Assembly (NCBI GenBank): GCA_034096865.1
Contig: JAWQFJ010025803.1
Location: 82,501-146,500 of the forward strand
Length of the DNA: 64,000 bases
Reading direction: 5' to 3'
Source: Theodoxus fluviatilis
Lineage: Eukaryota; Mollusca; Gastropoda; Cycloneritida; Neritidae
Position 1 is the first letter of the stretch. Every line of letters starts with the position of its first letter. The notes below the pieces were generated by a model. It had not been told where the DNA came from and made no database searches. It saw only the letters and a list, made by a program, of their open reading frames with translations. The position numbers and the translations under genes were made by a program. Of the stretch, positions 1 to 13,139 are shown in pieces.

Positions 1-185
1 CCATGGAAATACAGGAGAAAGCAGCTCGTCTGGTTCGTGACTTGTCGCACGTGCATTTCCGCTGTTGGACTCGTTCTCACACTGCAGTTAAGGCCATTCA
101 CAGCTGTGCTAATGAAGGAGACAGAAAAAGCAAATGTGATTTTAAAAAAATATTCGGGGGATAGTTGGAAAAAGCTTTCAACTCG

Positions 186-198
186 TGAGAGAGAGAGA

Positions 199-271
<73 letters not shown>
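186..271. repeat. (GA)n microsatellite
   Basis: Nearly pure GA dinucleotide run. Confidence 0.97.
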
Positions 272-274
<3 letters not shown>

Positions 275-1039
275 CCGGGAGAAAAGTCTCATCTCTAGAT
301 AAGACAGCTCCTTTGTTTTGGCAACGTTCTGCGCAGGACCAATTTAAAACATCACGTCAGCAAAATAAATAGAACCTGTTCTCCGTCTGCTCGGCGCGCA
401 GCAAATCAGAGGAAATGACTGTGTGGAGGAAGTGCGCCTTATAAATAAACATATTATTATTATTATTATTATTAAATGTTACTGTCGCACCGCGTCTGTG
501 CAGACTCTTACTGCACAGCACAGGCGCCGCATATAAGCCATCGAGAAATCCCAGAATATCTCTCCACGACTGTGCAAAAAAGATAGCTTTGCAACTTTCT
601 GGTGAAAAGGAGTGAGTGTATTTGATTTATTGCGCTGCGCCTTCCTGTATTAACATGCTTTTTCCCCAATAGTACAGCTGTACTTTGAAGAACAGACGGT
701 TCGTGCAGAGTAACACAGCTGGTAAAATGTCCATCGTATTAGTTTTATGTAGTGATTTATGACCTTTTCACAAGCAGTCGTTTTGTGTGTTGTTTTTTTA
801 GAGTATAAGAATGCCTGTAAATAGAAAATAACAATAAATGAAAATACATTAGGTAAGTCCAACTTGAGAGTAAACTTTTTGTGTGTTTTTTCTCCCGCCG
901 AATAAAAATAGTTGAGAATGTTCCATGGTGTAGAAATGCCATATACAAAAGTACGGAAATGTACATGTATTACAGTGTGCACATATTTCATTTCTTTCTG
1001 TTTGCTTTTGTATTGGTTCTTGTGCATACATACTCTCCC

Positions 1040-1216
1040 TCTTTCTTCCTACCCTCTCTCTCGTTCTCTCTTTCATTCTCTCTCATTCTCATTCTCTATC
1101 ACTCTCTCTCTCTCTCTAACTTTCCATCTCTCTAACTTTTCATCTCTCTCTCAATCTCTCTCACTCTCTCTCACGCATTCTCGCTCAAGCATACACTCGC
1201 TTACGCACTCCCACCC

Positions 1217-1257
<41 letters not shown>

Positions 1258-1280
1258 CTCTCTCACTCTCTCGCTCTCTT
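1040..1280. repeat. TC-rich low-complexity tract
   Basis: CTCT runs interrupted by ACTTTCCATCTCTC-type words and short CA stretches. Open frames here (Ser/Leu rich) are compositional. Confidence 0.9.
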
Positions 1281-3594
1281 ACACGCACTGACATGCTCCC
1301 CCACACCAAATACACACTTGAGCCTGTGTCCGTGTTTGAATTTGTTGCTCTGCAGAAGAGGTCCCTGCAAGGGACGAACCTTGAGTTGTGCCAGCTGGCC
1401 TGTGCTTGTAGCCGCTGTTTTCTTGTGCAGAAACATCTGCCTCACCCCAAACTTCCTGCCGTGTTTTCCCCGTGGCTGTGCCATGCCTTGCCTTGCCTCG
1501 CCTCTGCATGGTGCTACGTCAGCCTGATAACCCCCTCACCTTGGTCGGGGCAAGGCACTCATGAAAACAAGAATGAAAACAAATTGGCCAGCAGTTTATT
1601 GGCGATATGTGACAATGCAAACAGCCCAGTTCTGACATGCCCTCCTCCTCCAAACTCTCGTTTCATCCTGGGGGCGACTTCGGGGTAGTGGTCTTTTTTT
1701 TGGTCTCGGCTGCCCGCGGTTAATGGGCTCCCAATGGAGACTTGGCGTGGATGCTGTGTGTAGGGATGACTTTGCTAGAAGGCTTGACCTCGTCTTGCTC
1801 CCACTGTCATCAGATAGCCTCGCCATGTTGGCACCGATAGCGCGATGCCGCCTCCTGATAGTCCGCGTTCAGATGGAATCGTGTTGTTTACGCGGCCGCG
1901 TGTAATGGAGGCGTGTAGTAGGCGCGTGTAGTGAACGCGTGTTACTGGCGATGGGTGCTCCATAAAGAGCCTGTTTTTGCACTGGCATCTTGTCTGAACA
2001 TTTGATACATGGATCTCCACATCGTCTTATGATCACGACGTCTCCGGAGTGTTTGTTTGCCCGCGAAAGAGGTGAACTTCCTGCACTTCCGTCTCTGCAG
2101 CCGTGGGGAGGAGGAGAAAGGGGGAATGACAGTGGAGAGAGTCAGGGGTAGCGGAGTGCAGTAGAAACTGCACTGAATTCATTGCTGGCATGCAGACGTT
2201 GTTCACTCCAAGTGCTACAAATACGAAGAATGGATTTCTCTTGGAGCTGAAAGGCATGCCGGAAGATAAGAACATGTGAATGGCATGCAGGAATTGCCGA
2301 AATTAATGGTCGAGAAAGCATCCAGAAATATTTACCATTCTCTTTGTCTAGTTGTGAAAGTTTGTTCTCGAATCAAGTAAGAGAAACCTCACACAGAGGT
2401 ACATTGAGTGTGTGGGCTTATTGCCAGATCTAATGATGATAAAGAGTTTTCTTCAACAGGGGAGCCGCGGGCGACTGATAAAATACCAGAATGAAATACG
2501 AAGAATGAGGGAACGTTCAAGATTTAAAGTAACTTTTGTCTTCGAAAAAAATGTTAAGAATGCTGATGCAAATGTGATTGAAGCGTTCCTTTGTTTATGC
2601 TTCAATAATTTTTCAAAAGTGTCAATGTGCTTCTTGACATTGATTAATAACGTGTTAGGGGAGAAAAGCATTCCAACAATGATCGGATGTTTTGTAGCAC
2701 ATTAAAATATTTCTCTCTAATGATGCACTATTCAACTCCAAGCGGATCCTCGGGTATTCCATAACCATGTTTGTGTCTTGTAGGTCTTGAAAAGCGCTGA
2801 GGATGGGGGTAAGGGGTGAGCAATGCATGAAAGATAATTCAGCGAAATCTTCTCAGGTTACAAGTTGAAACGTCCCAGAACCTGGGGATGTACTGAGATT
2901 TGGCACTGAAAAAGACAATGTGGTGATAAACAATGCAGACTCCACCCACCCTTGACAGGGTGTGGGTACGTTACGAGCGCAAGTGCGATACAGCCTGCGA
3001 TTTTCTGTGCAGCTCACGCCGCATGTCATGCAGGGGAAAGGGGAACTTTCTGCTGAGAGCGACACGTGCGTCCAGCGGGAGGTCTTCACCATCGTCAGAC
3101 AAGCTGCGGTAAAGATAAGTGTTGGCGTGGCCAATAAACAGCCGATACAGGCAGGCAGAGATTCACCAGAGTCCAGGCTTTACAGGATTGCCATTGTACA
3201 TGCTGGCTGGTGGTAGTTAGCGTACTTGCCTTGGCTACCTGCGGGTGCCAGCATCTCTGTTAGCGAGGCATCCTTACCTCATTGCCCTGCAGCAGATAAG
3301 ATGGATGATTTCGTCTGACAGACTGACTTGTTTCCTAGGACCATCTCTCGCCAAAGTTAGACGCAGAGCTTGCAGAGTATGGAGTCAATTTACGCTCCTC
3401 AGCTAGAGAGGCGGGACTAGCGAACAAGATCACCCTGCGTCCCGTTGGTAATTAATCATGGCGTCATCCCATACGTAATGAATGTAGCCGGTAACAACTG
3501 GATGGGGAATGGGGTGAATGCACGAAGTAAGCTGAGGATAACTGGTTGGAAGTATGCCAGTTCCGACTCTTCCTTCCGGGTAATGGCAACAAAA

Positions 3595-3662
3595 CACGCA
3601 GTCACACACCCGCACACACACACGCGCGCGCGCGCACACACGCACACACGCACAAAAACACA

Positions 3663-3694
<32 letters not shown>

Positions 3695-3892
3695 AAAAGT
3701 CACGCATACATTACACCACAAGAGGCTAGGTAATCAGTGTCTCTAACACGGCAGACACACAGTACTGGGGGATGGCCAGAGGGAATGAGGGCAGGTATGA
3801 CCATGAAAACCATAAGGAACCCAGTAGAGGTGGAGGAGGGGGGATTGGGAGGGGGGTTTTAGGGGTTGGGGGTGATGTTTGGAACTGGGGGT
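3595..3892. repeat. Duplicated block, copy A (CA/CT tract plus 202 bp)
   Basis: CACGCAGTCACACACCCGC, a CA/CG/CT tract and then 202 bp starting GTGCAAAAGTCACGC. The 202-bp part is identical to 6835-7036. Confidence 0.95.
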
Positions 3893-5196
3893 CAGGTTCC
3901 TCATCATTCGCTGATTTAAACTCGCAGTTTTAATGGCTTTATGGCTTCCTTGAGGTCATCCTGTTCGCACACAGCAAATAATTTCATTTACATATATCGT
4001 CTCATATCTTTCGTACTGGTAACTTCATTTCGACAAACAGCAGCTTCAAGTATTGTAGATGGCCGTCGTTGTAAGGTCACATCTTTGCACTACACTGTGT
4101 GTATAAACACCTGCACTCGTTTACTCTTTCAACCACATTCACATTGGAGTTTACTTTCCTGACGGTTGGTTACGCGTTCTCAATGGATTGTCGCAGCCTG
4201 AGGCGAGGTGTTGGATAGTTTGAGGCCAGACCTCATCTAAGCCCCCTTCTGTGTTGACCGTGCATGGTGTTGGTTGGACGTCGGGTGTAGCTTCTTCCTT
4301 TGTCTCCTCTGTGCTGACCGCCTTTGTCCTCGAAGACACGTCCACACGCCTCCATGGCTTTCATGAAGCGTCCGTCAGACGAATCATTGCTTGCGATTGA
4401 TGCAATTAGGTTGCAACAGCAAAAACGCCTTTGTTGCCGTGATAGGAGAAAACAGACGCAACGTCATACGAAATGCGCGTAAAGTCAACCGTTGATGAGG
4501 CGATTCTTTGCTACATTGTAGAGGCCGTGCCCCAGCTCCATCCAGACACTGACTTTCAGGTCTTGAGATTTGGGGTCCAGCTTTGCCTGTTTATGTATGG
4601 TGTTTAATTATCACGTTTTAAAGGAGTTTGGACCAAAGTATGCGAAACAGCAAGAAGTCACCTCATTACGATGCAAATGAATCAAAACTCAGGAGAGAGT
4701 ATGGCTCTTTCTACTTCCAAGCCCTTAAACAGTAAGCCACTACAAATGACCCCTTGTCCAGACATATACGTGTTTATGACGCTTGTGCACAACGAAATGT
4801 CTTCTCTGCAGTTAGCAGCTGACTTTAGCGTCACTAAATCCCAGCCGACTGACTAGGAATGTTATGCACAGTGCGTGTGGTCCCACACTAATAGAATACG
4901 GGGAAGTCGTGTTCCGCATTAAATCCATGTAAGAACTCCACTTGCAAAGTCGATGGTGTTTTTGCAATGTAGGTTTTAGAACTTCTTTCGCCGTCGATTC
5001 CAACGGCGAAATGCGCTGTTTTCCATTTGTTCAGCATTCAGGCGCACGTTTTGCAATGAATTACCAACCCTCGGTGCCAGGTCAACATTCAGGTCTGTGT
5101 TTTAGTCGGACATGAATTTTCATTTACGGTTTTTGTCTGGCCTCTGAATGAAAATGTAACGCCTGCGGCGCCAGATTTACTGGGCCACCTCGAGTC

Positions 5197-5262
5197 GGAC
5201 TTGCCCTATTGTACACACACGAAAACAAAGGACTTGCCCTATTGTACATACAGGAAAAGAAA
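5197..5262. repeat. 33-bp tandem duplication
   Basis: GGACTTGCCCTATTGTACA followed by CACACGAAAACAAA occurs twice in direct succession with small changes in the second copy. Confidence 0.8.
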
Positions 5263-5854
5263 ACGTGACACAAACAATGTGTGATATCAGTACGTGCATT
5301 TTTGGTCCATTTCCTCTCCATATTCGTACACGTTTTCAAACTTTGGAATATGCGAACAATGGATACAAAAATACACAGAGCATTAACGCTTTGTGCATAA
5401 TCGTGTGATTTAACTTGGGTGTATAGTGCTTGGAAATATTAAAACAGGATAACGCTGATCGAGAGTCACCTGCACACAGGGAAATAAGCTCTTCTATCTG
5501 CCGGAAGCTTGTTAAGAGAGTAGTGAGTAAAGGCAGTTTAGGAGATTGAAAATCATGGTAAAACTCGAGTAGGGTTTTTTGAGGGAGAGAAATGAGAACC
5601 TGGTATCTTTGGAGCTTAGGAAAACATGCAGCTTGTTGAATTGTTCTAGATTATATTTATTGGACTGTGGGGTAATAGGGATGGAGAGGTGAACGTGACC
5701 TTTGAGGGCATGCTACATATACATAGGCATGCTACCCGCTGTGCACTAGGATGACCTGGGCAGCTGGTCTGTTTGATTATCATAATTCTCAAATGTCCAT
5801 AGCCTCCTTCCCTTAGCCTTGTCATTGCCAACTTCCTTCCTGGATCTCTCCTAC

Positions 5855-5945
5855 ACCCCCCCCCCTCCAATCCCCACCATCTCTCAGCACCACCTTTCTC
5901 CCTCCTCCCTCCCTCCTCCACCCCCACCCCCCTTTTCCCCTTCTC
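5855..5945. repeat. C-rich polypyrimidine tract
   Basis: CCCCCCCCCTCC, CCCTCCTCC and CCACCCCCACC runs. Confidence 0.85.
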
Positions 5946-6654
5946 CCCTACGACATACGTACCCACTTCACCCCCACGCCAGGCCTGCTGCGTTTGGACG
6001 GCCACTTAATTACTGGGCGTGTAAAATGAGGGTCGGGCCAAAGTTTCCAGGCACATGTGGGGGTTCCCTGTGTGGGATGGAGGGCGCGGTCCGCGGGGGC
6101 GGGGCGGCACCTGCCTGTCTTTGTGGCCACCAAGCGGCCACGGTCCACAGCGGCCAAAGAAAGAAGGCGGGACGCGGGGGCTAAAAGCCAGCGTCCAGCC
6201 CTTCTGTCAATGTTGAAAGTTGGCGCTTCGTGCTCTCTTGTTGGAAGTTTCTGACCACGTCATTGCCAGGAAGCATGTCGGTGACTGTGGGGGGTCACGG
6301 TAGTCGGCGCGGTAAAGGAGAGAAAACGGTGAATAAGACGTTTATCGCGTGGTTATAAGGGGTCACAGGTTAAGGGCGCCGGTGAGCGTGTTTTCTACGA
6401 ATTTGGTCGTAGGTTTTGGATATTTATTTCGGGGAGTTACATGGTTTATATTTTCAGAGTAAGATAAAGAAGATAGATTCAGTTTTTGTGTTTATTTCTT
6501 ATATTTTGTTTTGGTTTTGATCTGAGAATGCAATTATGTGTAGCGGGAATGTGAGGGAGTTTGAAGATTGCTGGATTGTTGTCGAAAGCACAGAAACTCC
6601 GGGGGCATGCGCATTGGATGAACCACACATTTGCTGCACGCACCTTTGTACTAT

Positions 6655-6681
6655 CACGCAGTCACACACCCGCCCACACAC

Positions 6682-6719
<38 letters not shown>

Positions 6720-6776
6720 ACGCACACACGCACAGACACACACACACACACACACGCACAAACACACACACACACA

Positions 6777-6831
<55 letters not shown>

Positions 6832-7036
6832 CCTGTGCAAAAGTCACGCATACATTACACCACAAGAGGCTAGGTAATCAGTGTCTCTAACACGGCAGAC
6901 ACACAGTACTGGGGGATGGCCAGAGGGAATGAGGGCAGGTATGACCATGAAAACCATAAGGAACCCAGTAGAGGTGGAGGAGGGGGGATTGGGAGGGGGG
7001 TTTTAGGGGTTGGGGGTGATGTTTGGAACTGGGGGT
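6655..7036. repeat. Duplicated block, copy B
   Basis: Same order as copy A, in direct orientation about 3.1 kb away. The microsatellite part is about 84 bp longer. The 202-bp unique part (6835-7036) matches copy A at every base. Confidence 0.95.
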
Positions 7037-7296
7037 AAAAGGTTGCTGTAGCGGGGTGTCAGGGAGGGAGTTGGAGAAAGAAGGATCGGGTTACCTTGAA
7101 ACAGCAAATCTGGTGAGGAACGAGTTTGACAGGACTTCACTCTTGGCTTCCAAGAATGGAAACAGGGACTTACTGTGGCCACCATGGGGTTCAGGCATTG
7201 TCGCCGTGGCTGTGGTGTAAGAGATTTGGATTAGAAGCTGACGACCCGAAGGGAACAAAGACGTGTAGGGTGCTTTGGAATCCAGAAGGTGTGACG

Positions 7297-7329
7297 TTTT
7301 TTTTTTTTTTTTTTTTTTGGGGGGGGGGG
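7297..7329. repeat. T22-G11 homopolymer junction
   Basis: A run of 22 T is followed directly by 11 G. Confidence 0.9.
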
Positions 7330-8484
7330 CTACGATTTGACGGTTGAATGTGAGGGGAAAGGGGGATGGGGGTTGAGTAGGGAGGGACGGGGGATGGGGT
7401 GGGGATGGAGGGACGGGCGAAGGAGAGCGTGCCACGTGAAAACCCAACACGTGGAGTGGTGTTAAAGAACCGAACAGGTGCAAAGTCTCACATACCTCAC
7501 CTAACACAGCACTTACAGACGCTTTCACCATGCGTCCACACAAAAGGAACAGAGCGAGAAAACCCAGCTTACATCTTATCAATATTATTGCCCTACCCGA
7601 GACATGCAAGTTCTCGGTGGATGGTAATTGACCCTGCGGAGGGATCTCTTTCCCCAAGACAGAAAAGATGCCAAGGTTGCTCTTTAGCCATTGTTACACG
7701 TTCCAGTTAAGAGCGTGAGAGTGTCAATACATCATGTACATACCAGCCTTTCACCAAAGATCCTGCATATAGGATCTTTTCCCTCCCCCATCTCCATCAC
7801 TAGGGGTCGCTGTCCCTTCACGCTGCGAGAGCAGACCAAGTCCCTATAGATCATGCTCATCGCGAGACTAGCCTGGTGTTGCGGCACTGTTACAAAGCTT
7901 CCATTGTGTTTAGGAAGGTTTCCGATGATGTTCCTGTCGCCATGTCAAAGCTCATTAGCTTGCATTGCCTTGAAAGGCTCCAGTTTGGCTTCCCTCCCCG
8001 TGACCTCTTTGTCCCTCTCCCCTCTCCCCACCATCATTTTCTCGTACGTCAACCCAGTCTAAAGAGGCGCCGAATTCCTATGACACAAGGACGATCTTCC
8101 TGCTCAGTTTTAAGCTGTGTTTATTCCTCTAGTATCTTGCCATCTTCTGTCTTTCGTATCCCTCCATCTGTGTGCAGCTCTCAAATCAACTCCTGGCAGT
8201 TTCAGCTCCCTTGGTGTTGGAACGTTCCCTGTACTTCTTGTATCAAACTGGGTTTTTTCCCCGGAACTTTCAAATGCATTATGTTCGAGTCACTAATTTT
8301 GGCGATGAATTAATGTCAGAAGGCATTTCGTTGATACCCTTGGGCTTAGAGTTGCCCCCTACATTCACTGCTCGTGTTTCTTCCGCGCTGTCGTAATTAT
8401 GATAGTGTTAGTATTTGCCAAAAGAGTGGTGGTACAAAGAAGAAGAGGAGGAGGAGGAGAAGAGAAGGTACAACGATATTCACT

Positions 8485-8502
8485 GTATCATCATCATCGT
8501 CG

Positions 8503-8538
<36 letters not shown>

Positions 8539-8586
8539 CCATCATCACCATCACCATCATCATCATCATTATCATTATCATCATTA
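8485..8586. repeat. (ATC)n microsatellite
   Basis: CATCAT run of about 100 bp with few interruptions, preceded by a GGA/GAA-rich patch from 8440. Confidence 0.95.
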
Positions 8587-8899
8587 GTGCACACCATGGC
8601 CTTATGCATTTGGGTTTTGAGTCCTCATCGACGTCGGCTTCATCCGATTTGTTTTAAACCAAGGAAGATTGTTGAGAATACTGTTGTAAAGGACAAAGGC
8701 GAGAGATAATAGGTTTTCGACTAAATGGTTGGAAAATCACTGGTCGAAAATGATCTGGGTCTGAAAACGAGCACACGAGAGCCACCCAGATGAAGCCGAT
8801 GATTCTACGAGGATAAAAAGAAAGAGAAACAGACAGCCACCTCAGGTTATGCCTTCTGAAGCTGCAGCCGCGTCGACATCCCGACACAAGCGAAGCCCT

Positions 8900-9661
8900 G
8901 TAGCAGCCAAAAGTTACTCCCGGCCAAAAGTTACTCCGGAAGTCATCGCAGAGTTATCTGCTCGGGACGTGCTGAGAATTCCACTCTAAAAAGAGATGGC
9001 ACCGCCACTCCGCCTGACTGACTTTGCACGCCCGGTGAGTTATGCTAAGATCCGGCCGCGTAAATATATCTGCGTTTTGTGACAAACGTCTTTCTCGGCG
9101 GTACTGTACTCCATGCACCTTAACGGTGCGCGTGATTCGGGTGTAATCTAAAGCTAAACGACGTTTATTGGCGCTGCTGAAATGGTCGAAGTCGGAAACA
9201 TTCGGAACGTCGTTTAGCTTAAGATTACACCCGAATCACGCGCACCGTTAAGGTGCATGGAGTACAGTACCGCCGAGCAAGACGTTTGTCACAAAACGCA
9301 GATATATTAACGCGGCCGGATCTTAGCATAACTCCCCGGGCGTGCCAAGTCAGTCAACGGTCGCGTTTTATAAAACCAGACTACAAATAGACTACAGGGA
9401 GGTGACTCCCATATCATTTCCGGCAGCGGAGACGGCTTTGCACGGGGAAAAACTTTTTTGAACTCTATATTATGTGTTAAACTACACAAATGCACCAAAA
9501 ACACAAAAACTCGTAAAGAAACTAATGCGTCGTTTGTCGGGATATATTCCATGCAAAGAACAGGTGCAGGAGCGGTAAATCGCATAAAGAAAAAGCCGAG
9601 CAGATAACTCTGCGATGACTTCCGGAGTAACTTTTGGCCGGGAGTAACTTTTGGCTGCTAC
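8900..9661. mobile_element. Foldback (non-autonomous) DNA transposon, 762 bp
   Basis: The first 66 bp (8900-8965, starting GTAGCAGCCAAAAG) are the exact reverse complement of the last 66 bp (9596-9661). The element is flanked by a 7-bp direct repeat AAGCCCT (8893-8899 and 9662-9668), the expected target-site duplication. A second, imperfect ~150-bp inverted repeat lies inside (9009-9165 and 9206-9362) around a 40-bp loop. No transposase frame is present. Perfect terminal repeats suggest a young insertion. The superfamily is not clear: a 7-bp duplication is unusual, with hAT (8 bp) or MULE (9 bp) as the nearest choices. Confidence 0.85.
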
Positions 9662-9710
9662 AAGCCCTCGGGGCCGAGATGCTTATCAGGAAGTGGAAAA
9701 ACTCCCTCCT

Positions 9711-9871
<161 letters not shown>

Positions 9872-9947
9872 TCGAACGGATTAGCGCCTCGCGCCTGTCG
9901 TTGGTGAGCATGGGGATTTGGTATGGGTCTGGGTGCGGGAGGGGTTG

Positions 9948-10291
9948 ACGGGGGGGGGGGGATGGGAGGGGTAGGGGGGAGGGGGGAGAGAGTTTGGGGA
10001 AGTGGAGATAAAAAGAGGAACGACAGTAGTTCCCCCCGCGTGTGTCCTCTCCGCGCCACCAGGTCCCCACCCCCACCCACACCTCCAGTCCTCCACCCCA
10101 CCCCCTGGGCTTAGCCCGACGTGGCCCAAGGAGGATGGAAGGCGGGCGTAGTAGGCAGAGGTGGAGGCGTTATAAGGGCGACGACAGGACTGGCCACATC
10201 AGCCTTATTCCCCTCACCCCACTTTCGGCGGTTCAGCGCCCCATTCTGGAACCGCGCGTAAGATCGGGGGGGGGGAGGGGGGGGGGGGGTT
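9948..10291. repeat. G-runs and C-rich low-complexity region
   Basis: Ten-G run near 9950, GGGGGGAGGGG words, CCCCACCC words around 10065-10110 and G runs at 10267-10290. Possible G-quadruplex-forming DNA. Confidence 0.8.
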
Positions 10292-10433
10292 CCGCGCCTA
10301 GTGACTCGGTAGAAAACTGAATTGCGGGTGCTGTTTGTACACAACGCGCTTTGTCCGTCCCAGTGGTCCTGACGGACTGGGGGCAGGGAAAAGGGGGCGA
10401 GGAGAAGGGGGGGGGAAAAAATATAAAAAGAAG

Positions 10434-10575
10434 TACAATGGAAGAGAAGAAGAAAAAAAGAGAAGAAGAGAGAAAAAAGCGATAAGAATGATGAGAGAAA
10501 GAGATAGAGAGAAGGAGAGAGAGAGAGAAAGGATGGGAGAGAGAGAGAATAGATCAAGAGATCGAATGATGAGGA
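10434..10575. repeat. GA-rich tract
   Basis: GAAGAGAAGAAG, then GAGAGAGAGAAAGG words, imperfect. Confidence 0.85.
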
Positions 10576-11617
10576 AGAGAATAATGTTTGAAAGTTGTGG
10601 TTAATTAGATTGATAAAGATTATGAAGAGTAGATAGATATAGAGATTATTAACGACTTGACGTACTAACTAATTGGGTTTTACCCTAGTATTTTGAGAAC
10701 TTGTTTTGTGCAAGTCTTTCTTGATCTTGACTGTCTTGTGTATGGGGACATCATTTCATGCCAGTGACTGTCGTACATACTCACTCTGACATCGTTTTGA
10801 GGGACTGAAAATTGACATCATTGGCTGTGAACTTCCATCGATTGCTCATCTTTGCGAGATTCTTAAACATATTTGTTGTAGACTTCGTAATGCTCTCCTC
10901 CCATTTCATAGCATATGCTCACTAGTAAGATGTAACCAGAGCCGCTCGATAACTTCCCATCAGCTGGAACTTGTGTCTGGTGGGATGTCGGGGTCAGCTC
11001 TGGTAAAAGTAATGCAGTCATTTGTTGATGGTGCAGTGTACACAAAAAGTTTTGCCTGACACATTTATGAGGGACAGCCCATGCTTTAAAGCTAACATTG
11101 ACAGGCAGCCTCCATTGCATAAGACTGATGTAATGTAGTACAAGGAACATCATTATGAGAGCTTTCGTAGACCGCATTGAAATTTGCAGTTGCGTTTTGG
11201 ACTATGCATTATATCATTTTATGGTTGTTCATATCGTTGTGCTTGATGCTGAGGTGTTTTTGGCTGGGTTAGAGATAAGTATGTGACCACTGCAGCCAAG
11301 GTGTTTATGCAGGTGCTCTGTGCACTTTGAAGAGGGAGAGGTACAAAAGCAAGTACCATCCTTGGCGAATCTGCAATGGATGCTTCAGCGGCTTGGACGG
11401 AAGGATCGGGTTGCTGCGCATGACTGCCCATTTCACAGAGGGAAGTCTGTCAACAAAAAGCTGCTGAACCTTGCGTCTTGGAAACCTTGTCATCCGGCCC
11501 TGCCCATACAGCAGCTGTTGGGGATAAGAGGATGAATGCAAAGCTGCGCTTGTAACTCGAGTATGCATTCAAAGCAAGATACCCATAATTATGTATTCCG
11601 TCCCCCCATTGTATTCT

Positions 11618-11638
11618 GTCTGTCTGTCTGTCTGTCCG

Positions 11639-11690
<52 letters not shown>
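11618..11690. repeat. (CTGT)n(CT)n microsatellite
   Basis: Short TCTG run followed by about 50 bp of CT. Confidence 0.95.
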
Positions 11691-11691
<1 letters not shown>

Positions 11692-12087
11692 CTCTATCCC
11701 CTGTTCCATGTTCCTGTAACATGAACCAAACAAAACAACATGACAAGTGAAGAAATAGAACTGCAAGCTGACACGTGGGCCTACATCTCTTTTCCGTGAT
11801 ATTCACCAACGCCCTCGCCACTCTGCTCATGTCAGAATTTCACAGTCATTGCAAGTCAACATACAACTTTCACCTGGGAAAGTGAATGTATCGACCAACC
11901 CAGCTGCTTTAGTAACTTTTGAAGCCAATAAGGAGGGACTAGAGAGAAGGGGGGAGGGAGAGGGGTCGATGGGAGGGGGTGGGGATGCCAATGTGGCGTG
12001 GAGGCGAGTGGGCACAACGGGGGTGAGGATCAGTGACAGGAGCTACCCTGGGGCCTCTACTTAAGGCATTAGTTCAACATCCTCTAT

Positions 12088-12276
12088 TCCCTCCCCCTCC
12101 CCCTCCACCCCCCCACCCCCACCACCCTTCCTCTCCCTCACTCACCTCCGTCTCCTCTTCTTTCCCTTTGTTTGTTCTTTTCCTCTCCCTCTCGTTCGCC
12201 CCTCCTCTCCGTCTTTTGCAACAGCCTCCCCAACCCCCGCTCATCCCCCACCCACCCCACCCACCCCACCCCCAGC
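12088..12276. repeat. C-rich polypyrimidine tract
   Basis: CCCTCCCCCTCCACCCCCCC-type sequence and repeated CCCACCCCA words. Confidence 0.85.
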
Positions 12277-12593
12277 GGATTTAGAGACCCCGTGGTGTGT
12301 TGCAGAACAGCCTGCCCCCACTTCAGGCTGAATTCTGCCCTGAGCCAACAACCTTGGATGACTCCAGCTACCCCCCTCCCCTCTACCTCACTTCCATTTC
12401 CCTTGCAGCCTGGAATTTAGTGACGGGACTGATTCCTTGGCAATGTCGAGATGAGGGTTGAAGTGAGGGACCAATGCAAAGTTGCTTTTATGTATTCTTG
12501 AGATCTTGGAATAGCTGTTGGCTAATTCCAAGAGAGAAACTGATTGTCCGTCAAGTAGACAGGCAAAGAAGCAAGAAGCTGATAATTATGATG

Positions 12594-12722
12594 CATCTAC
12601 GATGCACCTACCCCTCTGTATGACTGCGTTAGCTTTAGTTCAACGTCTACGACGTTCCAAAGCTAAAAACAGAAAAAGTATTAACAGGAACTTCCCTTCC
12701 CTTCCAACGTATCTACAATGTA
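12594..12722. repeat. Dispersed ~125-bp repeat, copy 1
   Basis: It starts CATCTACGATGCACCTACCC and contains GTTAGCTTTAGTTCAACGTC and ACTTCCCTTCCCTT. It matches 13013-13139 with about eight differences. AGCTTTAG/CTAAAGCT and ACGTCTACGACGT give internal palindromes. Confidence 0.9.
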
Positions 12723-13012
12723 TACCAGTTCCTGGCAGCCCACCCCCCAGTGCTCTCCCCTCTTGCATGAGTACACGGTCAGCCCCTCAACCTCTAATCG
12801 CTTGTTGAAACCATGTCTTTTGACAGACGGAGTTGAGCGAGCATGCTTTGGGGTTGGACGATGTGCGAGGCGCAGTGCCGTGGTTCTATCCCTGGGACGG
12901 GAAGAATCTGGGTTTATTAAAATGTATTGAAAACACATCATTGGCTGCAATCCTGTGTCGTAAATTTGTCCATGCGTGTAATTCTGTGTGTGCGTGAAGG
13001 ATACTTGGTGAA

Positions 13013-13139
13013 CATCTACGATGCACCTACCCCTCTGTATGACGGCGTTAGCTTTAGTTCAACGTCTACGACGTGCCAAAGCTAAAAACAAAAAAAGTAT
13101 TAACATGAACTTCCCTTCCCTTTTAACGTATCTACAATG
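13013..13139. repeat. Dispersed ~125-bp repeat, copy 2
   Basis: Direct-orientation copy of the 12594 block, 419 bp downstream. The left flank (TGTGTGCGTGAAGG) resembles the left flank of the third, diverged copy near 15890. Confidence 0.9.

Noticed and set aside
2962..3120. Possible exon (GKGELSAESDTCVQREVFTI-like reading between an AG and a GT)
   Set aside because: Exon-like codons but no match to CSPG or any known domain, and no neighbouring exon with a compatible phase could be found.
6000..6240. CpG-rich patch with a GC box as a promoter
   Set aside because: No transcription start, first exon or signal-peptide frame follows; GC content alone is not enough.
7091..7657. 188-codon reverse frame rich in proline and lysine
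   Set aside because: It crosses the T22-G11 homopolymer and a C-rich patch; composition explains the open frame.
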